DNA of 64,000 nt from Desulfobacterales bacterium (GCA_034520365.1 JAXHNP010000006.1:799001-863000), one strand, 5' to 3'; positions 27,648 to 37,505 are shown, counted from the stretch's first letter. Notes: generated by a model from the letters alone, not told the origin. Numbers and translations: made by a program.

Positions 27648-28841
27648 ATGCTGAAACGAGTAATTATTGCCATGATGGTCGTTTTAATGATGGCGAGTGT
27701 ATCTTATGCGCGGGAATATGAAGGCATTGAGATACCGGAGACCCATGAAATCGGCGATACGGTCCTTTTATTAAACGGCGTAGGGGAGCGTTCCGTATTC
27801 ATGCAGGAGGTTTATGTCGTCGGGCTATATTTAACGGAGCCCGAAGAAGACTACCAAGCAGTGTTAGAAGCAGATGAGCCGATGGGTATCAAACTGCATG
27901 TCACTAATGCCTTTTTTGCAAGCAGTGAAAGGGTTATGGATGCTTTATACAAAGGATTTCGAAATAATATGCCGAAGGGCGATTTGACTCCGATTGAAGA
28001 CAAGGTCGAAAAATTCAACCAGTGTTTTTCCGGTGAAATTGCAAAGCACGACGTCTTTGACATTGTCTATTTACCGAATAATGGCGTGACAGTCAGTAAA
28101 AATGGTGAGCCGCAAGATACGGTTCCGGGCTATGAATTCAAGAAAAAGGTTTTTGGTATATGGATCGGTGAGACCCCGGTTCAAAAAGATATGAAGACTG
28201 CGATGCTGGCCGGTGATGTTTCGGATAAGGCCCTTACCATGCAGGAGGAGAAGCTCGCGCAGCTTGAGAAAGAAAAAGAAAAGCGCCTGGCCCAGGCTGA
28301 AGAAGCCAAAGCCGCCGCGGCAGCCGAAAAGAAAAAAGCTGAAGAGGCAGCCGCCGCAGCTAAAGAAAAAGCCGCCGCCGAAGCCAAAAAAGCGGCTGCT
28401 GAGGCCAAAGCAGAGGCTGCCGCCAAAGCTGAAGCGGCCAAGGCAAAAGCGGTAGCGAAAAAGGAAAAGGTTGAAGAAACGGCTTCCGGTGTTATCTCAA
28501 AGGATAAATTTGTCTCCGCGGATATATATTTTACCCTGGGCGGCGACAGTTTAAGCGCTGAGGCCAAACAGAAACTGGATAAAAAGGCGGCCTGGCTCAA
28601 AGCCAACCCGGATGCCATGGTGCTTGTCGAAGGCCACTCAGATGCCCGGGGCCCGAAGGATCTCAACTATCGACTGGCTGAAGAGCGTGCCAATAGCGTT
28701 AAAAATTATCTCGTTGAAGCGGGTGTTGATGGAAACCGCCTCGGCGTGATCAGCTACGGCGAAGAGCGGCCCATCGCCGCCGGCGACAATAACGCGGCCT
28801 GGGCGAAAAACCGCCGGGTGCATCTGCGGATTATTGAATAG
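27648..28841 (+). CDS. Chalcone-isomerase-like domain fused to an OmpA peptidoglycan-binding domain
   Basis: This 397-residue secreted protein starts with a signal peptide (MLKRVIIAMMVVLMMASVSYA) after a strong AAAAAGGAG. Residues about 22-185 match the bacterial chalcone-isomerase-like family (YEGIEIPETHEIGDTVLLLN, GERSVFMQEVYVVGLYL). Residues about 200-290 are an Ala/Lys/Glu-rich helix of the TolA type. Residues about 290-397 are an OmpA C-terminal domain (VLVEGHSDARGPKDLNYRLAE, NRRVHLRI). The OmpA part should bind peptidoglycan and hold the first domain in the periplasm. The function of bacterial chalcone-isomerase-like domains is unsettled. The fusion is uncommon in my knowledge. Confidence 0.85.
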   Translation: MLKRVIIAMMVVLMMASVSYAREYEGIEIPETHEIGDTVLLLNGVGERSVFMQEVYVVGLYLTEPEEDYQAVLEADEPMGIKLHVTNAFFASSERVMDALYKGFRNNMPKGDLTPIEDKVEKFNQCFSGEIAKHDVFDIVYLPNNGVTVSKNGEPQDTVPGYEFKKKVFGIWIGETPVQKDMKTAMLAGDVSDKALTMQEEKLAQLEKEKEKRLAQAEEAKAAAAAEKKKAEEAAAAAKEKAAAEAKKAAAEAKAEAAAKAEAAKAKAVAKKEKVEETASGVISKDKFVSADIYFTLGGDSLSAEAKQKLDKKAAWLKANPDAMVLVEGHSDARGPKDLNYRLAEERANSVKNYLVEAGVDGNRLGVISYGEERPIAAGDNNAAWAKNRRVHLRIIE

Positions 28842-28848
28842 AATCGGA

Positions 28849-28930
28849 TGTCATTTCGAGCGAGAGCGAGAAATCTTTTAATTGTTTGACTTTTAAAGAT
28901 TTCTTGTCGATGGCGCGCCCCGAAATGACA
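28849..28930. repeat. Palindromic intergenic repeat (TGTCATTTCG...CGAAATGACA)
   Basis: An 82-base imperfect palindrome with ends TGTCATTTCG and CGAAATGACA and inner arms AGAAATCTTT and AAAGATTTCT. It looks like a small non-autonomous repeat unlike the GTAG family, lying just after the OmpA fusion gene. Only one copy is seen in the window. Confidence 0.6.
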
Positions 28931-28951
28931 AGCGTGAGGCCCTATGTAAAT

Positions 28952-28992
28952 AAAAAGGGGAAGGCCGGTTTCAACGGCTTTCCCCTTTTTTT
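28952..28992. terminator. Bidirectional rho-independent terminator
   Basis: GGGGAAGGCCG and CGGCTTTCCCC form a stem around the loop GTTTCAA. Runs of A lie on the left and T on the right. It sits between the convergent OmpA-fusion and leuA genes and can stop transcripts from both sides. Confidence 0.85.
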
Positions 28993-29044
28993 CTTTTCCC
29001 TCACAGGCGGCCTACAGGCCGCTTGAAGAAGCCTGAAACTGCTG

Positions 29045-30583
29045 CTACAGGCCGCCCTCCGTGTTGGGCGGATTTTGTTTCAGGTATTCCAGGCGGTTTA
29101 ACCCATTGACATAGGCGTATGCACTGGCCGTAATAATGTCCGGGTCCGTGCCGCGGCCCAGCGCGATAAGCCCGTTTTCCTTGAGCCGCACGGTCACTTC
29201 GCCCTGGGCGTCCGTGCCGTCAGTGAGCGCATTGATGGAAAAGCGCATAAGCTCGGACCGGGTCTGCGTCATTTCGGCAATGGTGTGGTATGTGGCGTCA
29301 ATCGGACCGTTTCCGGTGCCCGTGCCCCTGATGACCTTGCCGTTGATCGAGATTTTGACGCTGGCGGTCGGAAAGACCGTGGTGCCGATGGAAAGATGGA
29401 GATATTCCAGGGAATAAATGTCCGAGGTCCGAAGGATGCCTTCATTGACGATGGCTTCTATATCCTCGTCATGAACGACCTTTTTCTTGTCCGAAAGGGA
29501 CTTGAATTTTTCGAAAACGATTTTGATCTCGTCCTCGGAGAGATCATAGCCCATGTTTTTTAAATATTTTCGCAGGGCATGCTTTCCCGAATGCTTGCCC
29601 ATGACCATCCGGTTACTGGTAAGCCCCACGGTTTCCGGTTTCATGATCTCATAGGTCATGGGGTTTTTTAATACCCCGTCCTGATGGATGCCGGCTTCAT
29701 GGGCAAACGCATTGGCCCCGACAATGGCCTTATTCGGCTGCACCATGATACCGGTGATCATGCTGACCAGCCGGCTGGTGGGGTGAATGCGCTGGGTTTG
29801 AATGCCGGTGGTCACCGGCACATAGGTGGGCCGGGTATGAAGCGTCATGACCAGCTCTTCTAACGAAGTGTTGCCGGCCCGCTCACCGATGCCGTTCACC
29901 GTAACTTCCGCCTGCCGGGCCCCGGCATGAATCGCCGCCAGGGTGTTGGCGGTGCCCAGGCCCAGGTCGTTGTGGCAGTGCACGCTAAGGATGGCCTTGT
30001 GGATGTTGGGCGTGTTTTTCATCACATAGGTGATCAGTTCGCTGAATTCATTGGGAATGGCGTAGCCCACGGTATCCGGCAGATTGACCACCCGGGCGCC
30101 GGCATCAATGACCGCCTCAAAAATCTGGCAGAGAAAATCCGGATCACTCCGGGAGCCGTCTTCTGCGGAAAATTCCACGTTATCCGTAAACGAGGCCGCG
30201 TATTTGATGGCGTCTACGGCGGTGTTCAACACTTCTTCCCGGGACATATTGAGCTTGTAGGTCATGTGGATGTCAGAGGTCGCCAGAAACGTGTGAATCC
30301 GGGGCCGATTGGCATGGGATACCGCCTTCCAGGCCCGGTCAATGTCTTTGACCGAAGCCCGGCAGAGGGCGGCGATTTCAGAGTTGACCACCTTTTTGGC
30401 CACCTCCGAGACTGCCTCAAAATCCCCTTCAGAGGAGGCGGGAAACCCGGCTTCTATGACATCCACCCCCAGTTTTTCCAGCTGGGTGGCAATGCGCACC
30501 TTTTCTGCCACATTCATGCTGGCGCCGGGCGACTGCTCCCCGTCCCGCAGGGTGGTATCAAATATATATAATTTCTCCTTCAT
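29045..30583 (-). CDS. leuA: 2-isopropylmalate synthase
   Basis: The enzyme condenses acetyl-CoA with 2-oxoisovalerate, the first step of leucine synthesis. The 512-residue protein has the DRE-TIM catalytic start YIFDTTLRDGEQSPGASM. HCHNDLGLGTANTLAA (metal ligands) and GERAGNTSLEELVM follow, and the C-terminal LeuA dimer/allosteric domain runs from about 390 (TVFPTASVKISINGK). It is the last gene of the ilv operon, overlaps cimA by four bases, and ends 53 bases before the terminator at 28952-28992. Leucine feedback through the C-terminal domain is expected from family knowledge. Confidence 0.95.
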   Translation of the reverse strand: MKEKLYIFDTTLRDGEQSPGASMNVAEKVRIATQLEKLGVDVIEAGFPASSEGDFEAVSEVAKKVVNSEIAALCRASVKDIDRAWKAVSHANRPRIHTFLATSDIHMTYKLNMSREEVLNTAVDAIKYAASFTDNVEFSAEDGSRSDPDFLCQIFEAVIDAGARVVNLPDTVGYAIPNEFSELITYVMKNTPNIHKAILSVHCHNDLGLGTANTLAAIHAGARQAEVTVNGIGERAGNTSLEELVMTLHTRPTYVPVTTGIQTQRIHPTSRLVSMITGIMVQPNKAIVGANAFAHEAGIHQDGVLKNPMTYEIMKPETVGLTSNRMVMGKHSGKHALRKYLKNMGYDLSEDEIKIVFEKFKSLSDKKKVVHDEDIEAIVNEGILRTSDIYSLEYLHLSIGTTVFPTASVKISINGKVIRGTGTGNGPIDATYHTIAEMTQTRSELMRFSINALTDGTDAQGEVTVRLKENGLIALGRGTDPDIITASAYAYVNGLNRLEYLKQNPPNTEGGL

Positions 30584-32196
30584 GGTATGACTCCATTTGT
30601 TTTATCTTTGGCCAGCTTGAACTGGAAGCTGTCTGCCAGCGCCTGCCAGGTGGCTTCTATGATATCTTCAGAGACGCCGATGGTGCTCCAGAGCTGCTCT
30701 TCATCCCGGGATTCAATCAGCACGCGGACCTTTGCGCCCGTGCCTTCGCTGCCGTCTAACACGCGCACCTTAAAATCTACCAGATGCACCGGGTCCAGTT
30801 CATTGGCATACACATGGTTTAGTGCCTTACGCAGGGCGTTATCCAAAGCGCTCACCGGCCCATGGCCTTCGGCGGCCGTAATTTCTTTGACATTGCCGAC
30901 CCCGATCTTGATCAGGGCATGGGAGTAGCAGGGCTGATCCTTGTCCTTTTCAATGGTGACCCGAAAAGAATCCAGCTCAAAAAGCGGCTCAAACTGCCGG
31001 GTCAGTTTTTCCATTAAAATTTTAAATGTGCCGTCCGCCACATCAAACTGATAGCCTTCCTGCTCCAGGCGTTTGACTTCAGCCACGATGTCACTGGTGC
31101 TCACCCCGTGGGAGTTGATATCAATCCCCATTTCTTTGGCTTTGTATTCCACATTGCTTTTGCCGGCCATATCCGAGACCAGCACCCGCCGCTCGTTGCC
31201 CACCAAACCGGGATCCATGTGTTCATAGGCCCGGGGTTCCTTCATGATGGCGTTGACATGGATGCCGCCTTTATGGGCGAATGCGCTTTTTCCCACAAAC
31301 GGCCGGGAATGAATGGGCGGCATGTTGGCAGTCTCGCTCACATAAAGGGAGACCTTGCGGAGTTTTTTGAGATTTTCTTCCCCAATACAGGGATGGCCCA
31401 TCTTTAACTGGACAATCGGAATAATAGAGGTCAGGTCGGCGTTGCCGCAGCGTTCGCCATATCCGTTGATGGTCCCCTGCACAATAACCGCCCCGTTACG
31501 GACCGCGGTGATGGTATTGGCCACCGCAAGTCCGGAGTCATTGTGGGTGTGAATGCCGAAACGGATTGCTTGGGCGGTTTTTCCGACCTCCGGGTCATCG
31601 AACAGGGCATCGCGGACCTCTGTCATGATCTGCTCGATTTCATGGGGCAGGGTGCCGCCGTTGGTGTCACAGAGCACCAGGGCATCCGTGCCGCCCGAGA
31701 CCGCCGCCTTCAAAGTCTTTACCGCATATTCCGGGTTGTCCTTGTATCCGTCAAAAAAATGCTCGGCATCATAGTGGACTTCCAGATGATGCTGTTTCAG
31801 GTATTCCACCGATTCCCGGATAATCGCCAGATTATCATCCATCTGGATGTTTAAAATCTTTTTGACATGCAGATCCCAGGTTTTACCGAAAATGATGCCC
31901 ACCGGTGCGCCGCTTTCAATAATGGCGTTCAGGTGCCGGTCTTCGGCCGCTGTAATGCCATGCTTGTGCGTAGCGCCAAAGGCGGTGAGCCGGGAATTCT
32001 GAAAGGTTTCGGATTTGGCCATGCCGAAAAATTTTTCATCCCGTTCATTGGAGCCCGGCCAGCCGCCTTCGATATAATGAACCCCCAGTTCATCGAGTTT
32101 TTTGGCGATCTTTAGCTTGTCGATGGCGGAGAAATTGATGTTTTCTCCCTGCGTGCCGTCCCGTAACGTGGTATCATAGACCAGTACCTGTTCCAT
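30580..32196 (-). CDS. cimA: (R)-citramalate synthase
   Basis: The enzyme condenses pyruvate and acetyl-CoA to citramalate, giving 2-oxobutyrate for isoleucine without threonine deaminase. The 538-residue protein is of the long CimA class: [20 protein letters not shown] at the start, [28 protein letters not shown] and [13 protein letters not shown]-terminal regulatory domain follows ([21 protein letters not shown]). The GWPGSNERD segment separates it from LeuA (AGFPASSEGD in the neighbour). It sits between ilvC (gap of 24 bases) and leuA (overlap of four bases), so one operon serves all three branched-chain amino acids. Confidence 0.93.
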   Translation of the reverse strand: MEQVLVYDTTLRDGTQGENINFSAIDKLKIAKKLDELGVHYIEGGWPGSNERDEKFFGMAKSETFQNSRLTAFGATHKHGITAAEDRHLNAIIESGAPVGIIFGKTWDLHVKKILNIQMDDNLAIIRESVEYLKQHHLEVHYDAEHFFDGYKDNPEYAVKTLKAAVSGGTDALVLCDTNGGTLPHEIEQIMTEVRDALFDDPEVGKTAQAIRFGIHTHNDSGLAVANTITAVRNGAVIVQGTINGYGERCGNADLTSIIPIVQLKMGHPCIGEENLKKLRKVSLYVSETANMPPIHSRPFVGKSAFAHKGGIHVNAIMKEPRAYEHMDPGLVGNERRVLVSDMAGKSNVEYKAKEMGIDINSHGVSTSDIVAEVKRLEQEGYQFDVADGTFKILMEKLTRQFEPLFELDSFRVTIEKDKDQPCYSHALIKIGVGNVKEITAAEGHGPVSALDNALRKALNHVYANELDPVHLVDFKVRVLDGSEGTGAKVRVLIESRDEEQLWSTIGVSEDIIEATWQALADSFQFKLAKDKTNGVIP

Positions 32197-32220
32197 GATG
32201 AGTATCTCCAGTATTTTTAT

Positions 32221-33273
32221 TTATTTTCCCCGCCGATCAGGCCGCAGGGACCTTACCGCAGCGCCGGTTGTCCACATTTCGGAATTCTTGATGGCGTCGA
32301 GTTCCTTGTTTAATTTTTCGCGGTAATCCGGCGCACTGTTGGCCTCCAAAACCCGCTGGGTCTCTTTTCCGGAGGCAACGCTCTCATAGAGGTTTTCAAA
32401 AACCGGCATGACTGCATCCCGGAACTTGGGCGCCCAGTCCAGCGCGCCGCGCTGGGCTGTGGTGCTGCAGTTTGAAAACATCCAGTCCATGCCGTTTTGA
32501 TCGACTAAGCGAATCAGGCTCTGGGTGAGTTCCTCTACGGTTTCGTTAAAGGCCTCGCTCGGGGAATGCCCGTTTTTGCGAAGCGTATTGTATTGGGCCT
32601 CCATGACACCGGCCAGACACCCCATGAGCACGCCGCGCTCTCCGGTCAGGTCGCTGAACACCTCTTTCTGAAAGGTTGTGGGAAAGAGATAGCCCGAGCC
32701 GATGGCAATGCCCAGCGCCAGGGTTCGTTCTCTGGCCCGGCCGGTGTAGTCCTGCTCAATGGCAAAACTCGAGTTAATGCCGTTTCCGGCCAGAAAATTC
32801 TCTCTCACGCTCCGGCCGGAGCCCTTGGGCGCAACCAGAATGACATCCACGTCCGCCGGCGGAATTACCTTGGTCTGGTCTCTGTAGACAATCGAGAAAC
32901 CGTGGGAAAAATAGATGGCATCCCCGGGATTCAGACATTCTTTAATCTTCGGCCAGGTAGCGACCTGGCCCGCATCTGACATCAGCTCCATGATGATGGT
33001 GCCCTTTTTGGCCGCCTCTTCAAGCGGGAACAGGGTTTTTCCGGGGACAAACCCGTCGCTTTTCGCCTTCTCCCAGTACTCGTCGCCTTCAAGCTGGCCG
33101 ATGATGACCTCCAGGCCGTTGTCTTTTAAGTTCAGCGCCTGGGCCGGGCCCTGCACGCCGTAGCCCAAAACCACGATGGTTTCATCCTTTAAGATTTCCC
33201 GGGCCTTGTCATTGGGAAACTCATCCGAGGTAATTACTTCTTCGGTTACACCGCCGAAATCGATTTGTGTCAT
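32221..33273 (-). CDS. ilvC: Ketol-acid reductoisomerase with an acidic cofactor loop
   Basis: The enzyme converts acetolactate or acetohydroxybutyrate to the dihydroxy acid, using a nicotinamide cofactor and Mg. It has 350 residues, the short class I size. The Rossmann motif is VVLGYGVQGPAQALNLKDNG. The loop after beta-2 is IIGQLEGDEYWEKA. Typical NADPH enzymes carry Arg and Ser residues there (for example REGSKSW), while Leu, Asp and Tyr occupy those positions here, so NADH preference is likely (inference). Metal ligands are in DLTGERGVLMG and the C-terminal SNCSTTAQRGALDW. A 138-base gap with heptamer repeats separates it from ilvN. Confidence 0.93.
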   Translation of the reverse strand: MTQIDFGGVTEEVITSDEFPNDKAREILKDETIVVLGYGVQGPAQALNLKDNGLEVIIGQLEGDEYWEKAKSDGFVPGKTLFPLEEAAKKGTIIMELMSDAGQVATWPKIKECLNPGDAIYFSHGFSIVYRDQTKVIPPADVDVILVAPKGSGRSVRENFLAGNGINSSFAIEQDYTGRARERTLALGIAIGSGYLFPTTFQKEVFSDLTGERGVLMGCLAGVMEAQYNTLRKNGHSPSEAFNETVEELTQSLIRLVDQNGMDWMFSNCSTTAQRGALDWAPKFRDAVMPVFENLYESVASGKETQRVLEANSAPDYREKLNKELDAIKNSEMWTTGAAVRSLRPDRRGK

Positions 33274-33321
33274 TTGGGTTCCTCCTTGGTTGAATATGAT
33301 TAAATTTTTAATTTTTAGGTC

Positions 33322-33410
33322 TTTGATATTGGGTATTAGGTTTTAGGTATTGGGTATTAGGCGGTTTTTAGTTGCTAACGCCTAATACCCAACTGCTAAT
33401 ACCTGCCAAG
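33322..33410. repeat. Inverted heptamer array between ilvN and ilvC
   Basis: Units such as GTATTAG, GTTTTAG and GTATTGG run rightward, then return as CTAATACCCAA and CTAATACC. The segments GGTATTAGGCG-like and CGCCTAATACCCAA can pair around TTTTTAGTTGCTA. The array lies inside the operon and may form an mRNA hairpin between ilvN and ilvC. Confidence 0.7.
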
Positions 33411-33411
33411 C

Positions 33412-33900
33412 CTACTTTTTCTCCCGATACAGGGCAATGCTGCCGGTCCTTGCAACCTCACGAATCCCGAACGGCCGGAACAGGTTCAGGATGGCAGAGA
33501 TTTTTTCATCATCACCGGTTATTTTGACGGTAAAATGGTCCTGGCCCACGTCAACCACCTGGCCCCGAAAAATGTCGGTAATCCGCAGGATTTCCGCCCG
33601 GTGCTGCTGGACGGCGTTGACTTTGATGAGCACCATCTCCCGCTGCACATACTCCTGGCCGGTGAGATCAAACACCTTGATCACGTTAATGAGCTTGTTG
33701 AGCTGTTTTTTGATTTGCTCGATGATCATGGGGTTGCCCTTGGTGGTCATGGTAATCCGCGATATGGCCGGATCCATGGTTTCGGCCACGCACAGGCTTT
33801 CAATGTTGTACCCCCGGCCGGAGAAAAGTCCCACAATCCGGGAGAGCACGCCCGGTTCATTGTCCACCAGAATAGATAGTAAATGTCGTTTTTCATTCAT
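33412..33900 (-). CDS. ilvN: Acetolactate synthase, regulatory small subunit
   Basis: This 162-residue regulatory subunit begins with an ACT domain (HLLSILVDNEPGVLSRIVGLFSGRGYNIESL), the valine-binding fold. The C-terminal half (about 85-160) activates the large subunit (FRGQVVDVGQDHFTVKITGD, FGIREVARTGSIALYR). It follows ilvB with a 12-base gap. The length is that of the IlvH/IlvN long type. Confidence 0.93.
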   Translation of the reverse strand: MNEKRHLLSILVDNEPGVLSRIVGLFSGRGYNIESLCVAETMDPAISRITMTTKGNPMIIEQIKKQLNKLINVIKVFDLTGQEYVQREMVLIKVNAVQQHRAEILRITDIFRGQVVDVGQDHFTVKITGDDEKISAILNLFRPFGIREVARTGSIALYREKK

Positions 33901-33912
33901 ATAAGCACCTCA

Positions 33913-35604
33913 TTAAACCAGCAGCATGTTTTTAATCGGGGCCCCGGCAGGCACCATCGGATAGACGCATTCCTCCTGCTCAACCACAAAGTCCATGATT
34001 ACCGCCCCGGGATGGGCCAGGCCTTCGGATAAGACCTTCTCCACTTCCTCCGGTGTTTTGGCCCGCAATCCTTTGGCGCCATAGGCTTCGGCCAGTTTCA
34101 CAAAATCCGGCGTGTGATGGAACTGGGTGGAGGCGTAGCGCTTCTCATAGAAAAGCTCCTGCCACTGCCGCACCATGCCGAGAAAACAGTTGTTCAGGAT
34201 CACCACCTTGACCGGCAGGTTATATTGGACGGCAGTGGCCATCTCCTGGATATTCATCTGAATGCTGCCGTCGCCGGCCACATCCACAACCAAATTGCCC
34301 GGAGCCCCCACCTGGGCGCCGATGGCCGCAGGCAGCCCAAAGCCCATAACGCCTAAACCGCCGGAGGTGATAAACCGGCCCGGCTCGCGGAAATGATAGT
34401 ATTGCGCCGCCCACATCTGGTTCTGGCCGACCTCGGTGGTGATGATGGCATCCCCATGCGTCAGCTCAAAAAGCTTGTCAATCACGTACTGCGGCTTGAT
34501 GATATCCTCTCCCTGCTTGTAGGCCAGCGGCGTGGTGCGCCGCCATTCATCGATTTGGGTCAGCCACTCCTGGCGGTCCTCCAGGAGATCCGCGTAATCC
34601 TCATTTTCGATCAGCTCATTTAATTGCTTAAGCGAAATTTTGCAGTCCCCCACCACGGGCACGGACACCTGAATGTTTTTCTGGATGGAGGTGGGATCGA
34701 TATCAATCTGCACGATCTTGGCGTTGTTGGCGAATTCGTCGGTTTTGCCGGTTACGCGGTCGTCAAAGCGAACCCCCACCGCTATCATCAGATCGCAGTC
34801 CGTGACCGCCATATTCGCCCGGTAGGTGCCGTGCATGCCGAGCATTCCGAGCCACAGCGGATCGGTGCCGGGAAATCCCCCAAGCCCCATTAAGGTGCTG
34901 GTCACCGGAATCTGCGCTTTTCTGGCAAATGCGGTCAGCTCTTCGTGGGCTTTGGAGAGCACCACGCCGCCGCCGGAGAAAATCACCGGTTTTCTGGCTG
35001 TCCGGATCAGGCTGACCACTTTTTTGAGCTGCTTGATGTTCGGCTCATAGGTCGGATTATACGATCGCAGCCGGACCTCCCCGGGCGGAGAATAATTGGT
35101 GGTGGTGTTGACCACATCTTTGGGCAGATCGATCAGCACCGGCCCGGGGCGTCCGGATCGGGCGATATGAAAGGCCTCTTTGACTGTACGGGCCAGATTT
35201 TTCACATCACTGACCAGGTAATTATGCTTGGTGCAGGGCCGGGTGATGCCGACAATGTCGACTTCCTGGAACGCATCATTGCCGATCAGCTTGGTGGGCA
35301 CCTGGCCGGTAAAAATCACCATGGGAATGGAGTCCATATAGGCCGAGGCAATGCCGGTGACCGTGTTGGTAGCCCCCGGTCCGGAGGTTACCAGGGCAAC
35401 GCCCACCTTGCCGCTGGCCCGGGCATAGCCGTCCGCCGCGTGTACCGCCCCCTGTTCGTGCCGCACCAGATAGTGGCTAATCTCGGTCTTTTGCAGCGCG
35501 TCATAAATATCAATCACTGCCCCGCCGGGATAACCGAAAATGGTATCCACGCCTTCTTCTTTTAACATCTCCATCAGGATTTGTGCCCCAGTGAGCTTAC
35601 TCAT
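33913..35604 (-). CDS. ilvB: Acetolactate synthase, catalytic large subunit
   Basis: This thiamine-diphosphate enzyme joins two pyruvates, or pyruvate and 2-oxobutyrate. The 563-residue protein has the catalytic Glu region [17 protein letters not shown] and [20 protein letters not shown]. ThDP binding is seen at [20 protein letters not shown] (GDG, then N after about 26 residues) with [19 protein letters not shown]. It lies 21 bases after ilvD and 12 before ilvN. It is cytoplasmic. Confidence 0.95.
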   Translation of the reverse strand: MSKLTGAQILMEMLKEEGVDTIFGYPGGAVIDIYDALQKTEISHYLVRHEQGAVHAADGYARASGKVGVALVTSGPGATNTVTGIASAYMDSIPMVIFTGQVPTKLIGNDAFQEVDIVGITRPCTKHNYLVSDVKNLARTVKEAFHIARSGRPGPVLIDLPKDVVNTTTNYSPPGEVRLRSYNPTYEPNIKQLKKVVSLIRTARKPVIFSGGGVVLSKAHEELTAFARKAQIPVTSTLMGLGGFPGTDPLWLGMLGMHGTYRANMAVTDCDLMIAVGVRFDDRVTGKTDEFANNAKIVQIDIDPTSIQKNIQVSVPVVGDCKISLKQLNELIENEDYADLLEDRQEWLTQIDEWRRTTPLAYKQGEDIIKPQYVIDKLFELTHGDAIITTEVGQNQMWAAQYYHFREPGRFITSGGLGVMGFGLPAAIGAQVGAPGNLVVDVAGDGSIQMNIQEMATAVQYNLPVKVVILNNCFLGMVRQWQELFYEKRYASTQFHHTPDFVKLAEAYGAKGLRAKTPEEVEKVLSEGLAHPGAVIMDFVVEQEECVYPMVPAGAPIKNMLLV

Positions 35605-35625
35605 AGTCGCCTTCCTATATAATCA

Positions 35626-37296
35626 TTAAGATTTCATTATTGCGCCTTTATCCGCAGACGACACCATCTTCGCGTATCTGGCCATATAGCCTTTGGTAAT
35701 TTTGGGCGCCGGCGCCTGCCATTTTTCCAGACGTTTATCGATTTCCGCGGAGTCGACCTTTAAGGTAATGGTTTTTGCCGGAATATCAATCGATATGGTA
35801 TCCCCCTCATTCACCAGGGCAATCGGGCCTTTCTGCATGGCTTCCGGGGATGCATGTCCGATGGCCGCCCCCCGGGTGCCGCCGGAGAAGCGGCCGTCCG
35901 TGATAAGCGCCACATCCGCATCCAGCTGCATACCGGCAATGGCGGAGGTTGGGGTGAGCATCTCGCGCATTCCCGGGCCGCCCATGGGACCCTCGTAGCG
36001 GATGACCACCACATCGCCTTTATTGATTTTTCCGTCAAGAATCGCCTCGGTTGCCGCTTCCTCGGAGTCAAACACCCGCGCCGGCCCTTCATGGCGCAGC
36101 ATACCTTCCACAACTGCGGACTGCTTTACCACACACCCGTTCGGCGCCAGATTGCCGAACAGGACAGCTAAGCCTCCTTCTTTGTGATAGGGGTTTTCAA
36201 TCGGCCGGATCACATTTTGATCCAGCACCCGCGCGGATGCGAGGTTTTCCGTGACCGGGCGGCCGGTGACCGTCATGCACTCCGGGTGGATCAGGCCGGC
36301 TTCGTTTAAAACCTTCATAACCGCGGGGATCCCCCCGGCATTGTTAAGGTCCTCGATATGGTGCGGACCGCCCGGACTCAGAGAGCACAAATGCGGCGTC
36401 CGGTTGCTCACGGTATTGATCCGGTCCAGTTCCAGGGGCCAGCCGATTTCATGGGCAAGGGCGGTTAAATGGAGCACCGTGTTGGTTGAGCAGCCAAGTG
36501 CCATATCCACGGCGAGCGCGTTTTCAAACGCGTTTTCGGTTAAAATTTGACTGGGCGTAATCTGCTTTTCAAACAGTTCCATCACCTTGATGCCGGCCGT
36601 TTTGGCAAGCCGAATCCGGGCCGACATCACCGCCGGGATGGTGCCGTTGCCGGGAAGTCCCAGGCCGATTACCTCGGTTAGGCAGTTCATGGAATTGGCG
36701 GTAAACATGCCGGAGCAGGACCCGCAGGTAGGGCAGGCCGCATCCTCAATGGCCGTCAGCTGGGATTCCTCCATTTTGCCAGAGCGCACCGCGCCCACCG
36801 CCTCGAATACGGAAATCAGGTCGACTTTTTCCCCGGGTTTTTCCGGGTGGCGGCCGGCCAGCATGGGACCGCCGCTGATCACCACCGTGGGCAGATCCAG
36901 CCGGGCGGCCGCAATCAGCATGCCGGGCACAATCTTATCGCAGTTGGGGATCATGACCATGGCGTCCAGGGCATGGCCCCGGGCCATAACTTCGATGGAG
37001 TCCGCGATCAGTTCGCGGCTGCCCAGGGAGTATTTCATGCCTTCGTGGTTCATGGCGATGCCGTCGCAGACGCCTATGGTGCCGAATTCAATCGGGGTCC
37101 CGCCCGCCATTAAGATGCCGGTTTTAACCGCTTCGGTGATTTTGTCTAAGTTCACGTGGCCGGGCACAATGGAATTGACCGAATTGGCCACCCCGACTAA
37201 AGGGCGTCGGATTTCCTCATCCGTATACCCCATGGCTTTAAACAGCGAGCGGTGCGGCGCGCGCGCGAGTCCTTTTTTGGCATTGTCACTTTTCAT
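35626..37296 (-). CDS. ilvD: Dihydroxy-acid dehydratase
   Basis: This iron-sulfur enzyme makes the 2-oxo acid precursors of valine and isoleucine. The protein has 556 residues from the ATG at 37296, preceded by GGAGGATTTCGGG. An earlier in-frame ATG at 37314 falls in the T-run of the attenuator terminator and is unlikely. Cluster cysteines are in [14 protein letters not shown] and [21 protein letters not shown]; the second motif, [15 protein letters not shown], is also present. The active-site segment is [19 protein letters not shown]. First structural gene of the operon, directly behind the attenuator. Confidence 0.95.
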   Translation of the reverse strand: MKSDNAKKGLARAPHRSLFKAMGYTDEEIRRPLVGVANSVNSIVPGHVNLDKITEAVKTGILMAGGTPIEFGTIGVCDGIAMNHEGMKYSLGSRELIADSIEVMARGHALDAMVMIPNCDKIVPGMLIAAARLDLPTVVISGGPMLAGRHPEKPGEKVDLISVFEAVGAVRSGKMEESQLTAIEDAACPTCGSCSGMFTANSMNCLTEVIGLGLPGNGTIPAVMSARIRLAKTAGIKVMELFEKQITPSQILTENAFENALAVDMALGCSTNTVLHLTALAHEIGWPLELDRINTVSNRTPHLCSLSPGGPHHIEDLNNAGGIPAVMKVLNEAGLIHPECMTVTGRPVTENLASARVLDQNVIRPIENPYHKEGGLAVLFGNLAPNGCVVKQSAVVEGMLRHEGPARVFDSEEAATEAILDGKINKGDVVVIRYEGPMGGPGMREMLTPTSAIAGMQLDADVALITDGRFSGGTRGAAIGHASPEAMQKGPIALVNEGDTISIDIPAKTITLKVDSAEIDKRLEKWQAPAPKITKGYMARYAKMVSSADKGAIMKS

Positions 37297-37312
37297 CCCG
37301 AAATCCTCCATC

Positions 37313-37347
37313 AAAAAAAAACCGTTATCAGCAAGTGCTGATAACGG
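37313..37347 (-). terminator. Attenuator terminator of the ilv operon
   Basis: Reading leftward, CCGTTATCAGC (segment 3, 37347-37337), the loop ACTT and GCTGATAACGG (segment 4, 37332-37322) form a perfect 11-bp stem followed by nine T residues. It ends 17 bases before the ilvD start. Confidence 0.9.
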
Positions 37348-37378
37348 TTTTTAAGGTTAATTTCCTTTTTAATTCAAG

Positions 37379-37464
37379 TGATTATCAACACCTGCGGTCC
37401 CGGTCGGCGTAGCCTACGCCTACAGTAAGGCCAATAATAAGTATCAGGTTGTTGTTGATAATCA
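37379..37464 (-). promoter_or_regulatory. ilv attenuator pairing segments 1 and 2
   Basis: Segment 1, TGATTATCAAC (37464-37454), lies within the leader codons. It is perfectly complementary to segment 2, GTTGATAATCA (37389-37379), which spans the leader stop codon. Segment 2 can alternatively pair through GTTGATAA with TTATCAGC of segment 3 (one G-U pair), which would break the terminator. Ribosome stalling over segment 1 at Leu/Ile/Val codons would favour the 2:3 antiterminator. Confidence 0.8.
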
Positions 37465-37480
37465 GCTTAAATCGTCTCAT
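37385..37480 (-). CDS. ilv leader peptide
   Basis: This 31-codon reading frame has an ATG 7 bases after AAAGGTGACC-like SD bases and a TGA at 37387-37385. The core reads NNNLILIIGLTVGVG: three Leu (plus one earlier), five Ile (two earlier) and two Val, encoded as CTG ATA CTT ATT ATT GGC CTT ACT GTA. The last residues are charged (ADRDRRC). Its place before mutually exclusive hairpins and ilvD marks it as the sensing peptide of a translation-coupled attenuator. The enterobacterial ilvL and ilvB leaders work this way; the peptide sequence itself is not one I recognise. Confidence 0.85.
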   Translation of the reverse strand: MRRFKLIINNNLILIIGLTVGVGYADRDRRC

Positions 37481-37505
37481 TTGGGTCACCTTTGAATATT
37501 TTTAT

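Noticed and set aside
28200-28666. Leftward 161-codon Ala/Ser-rich frame over the OmpA-fusion gene
   Set aside because: It is the antisense of the Lys/Ala/Glu-rich linker, lacks a start signal, and lies within a clear gene.
37297-37314. Upstream ATG of ilvD at 37314
   Set aside because: It falls next to the attenuator T-run, and its first codons include the GGAGG used by the start at 37296.
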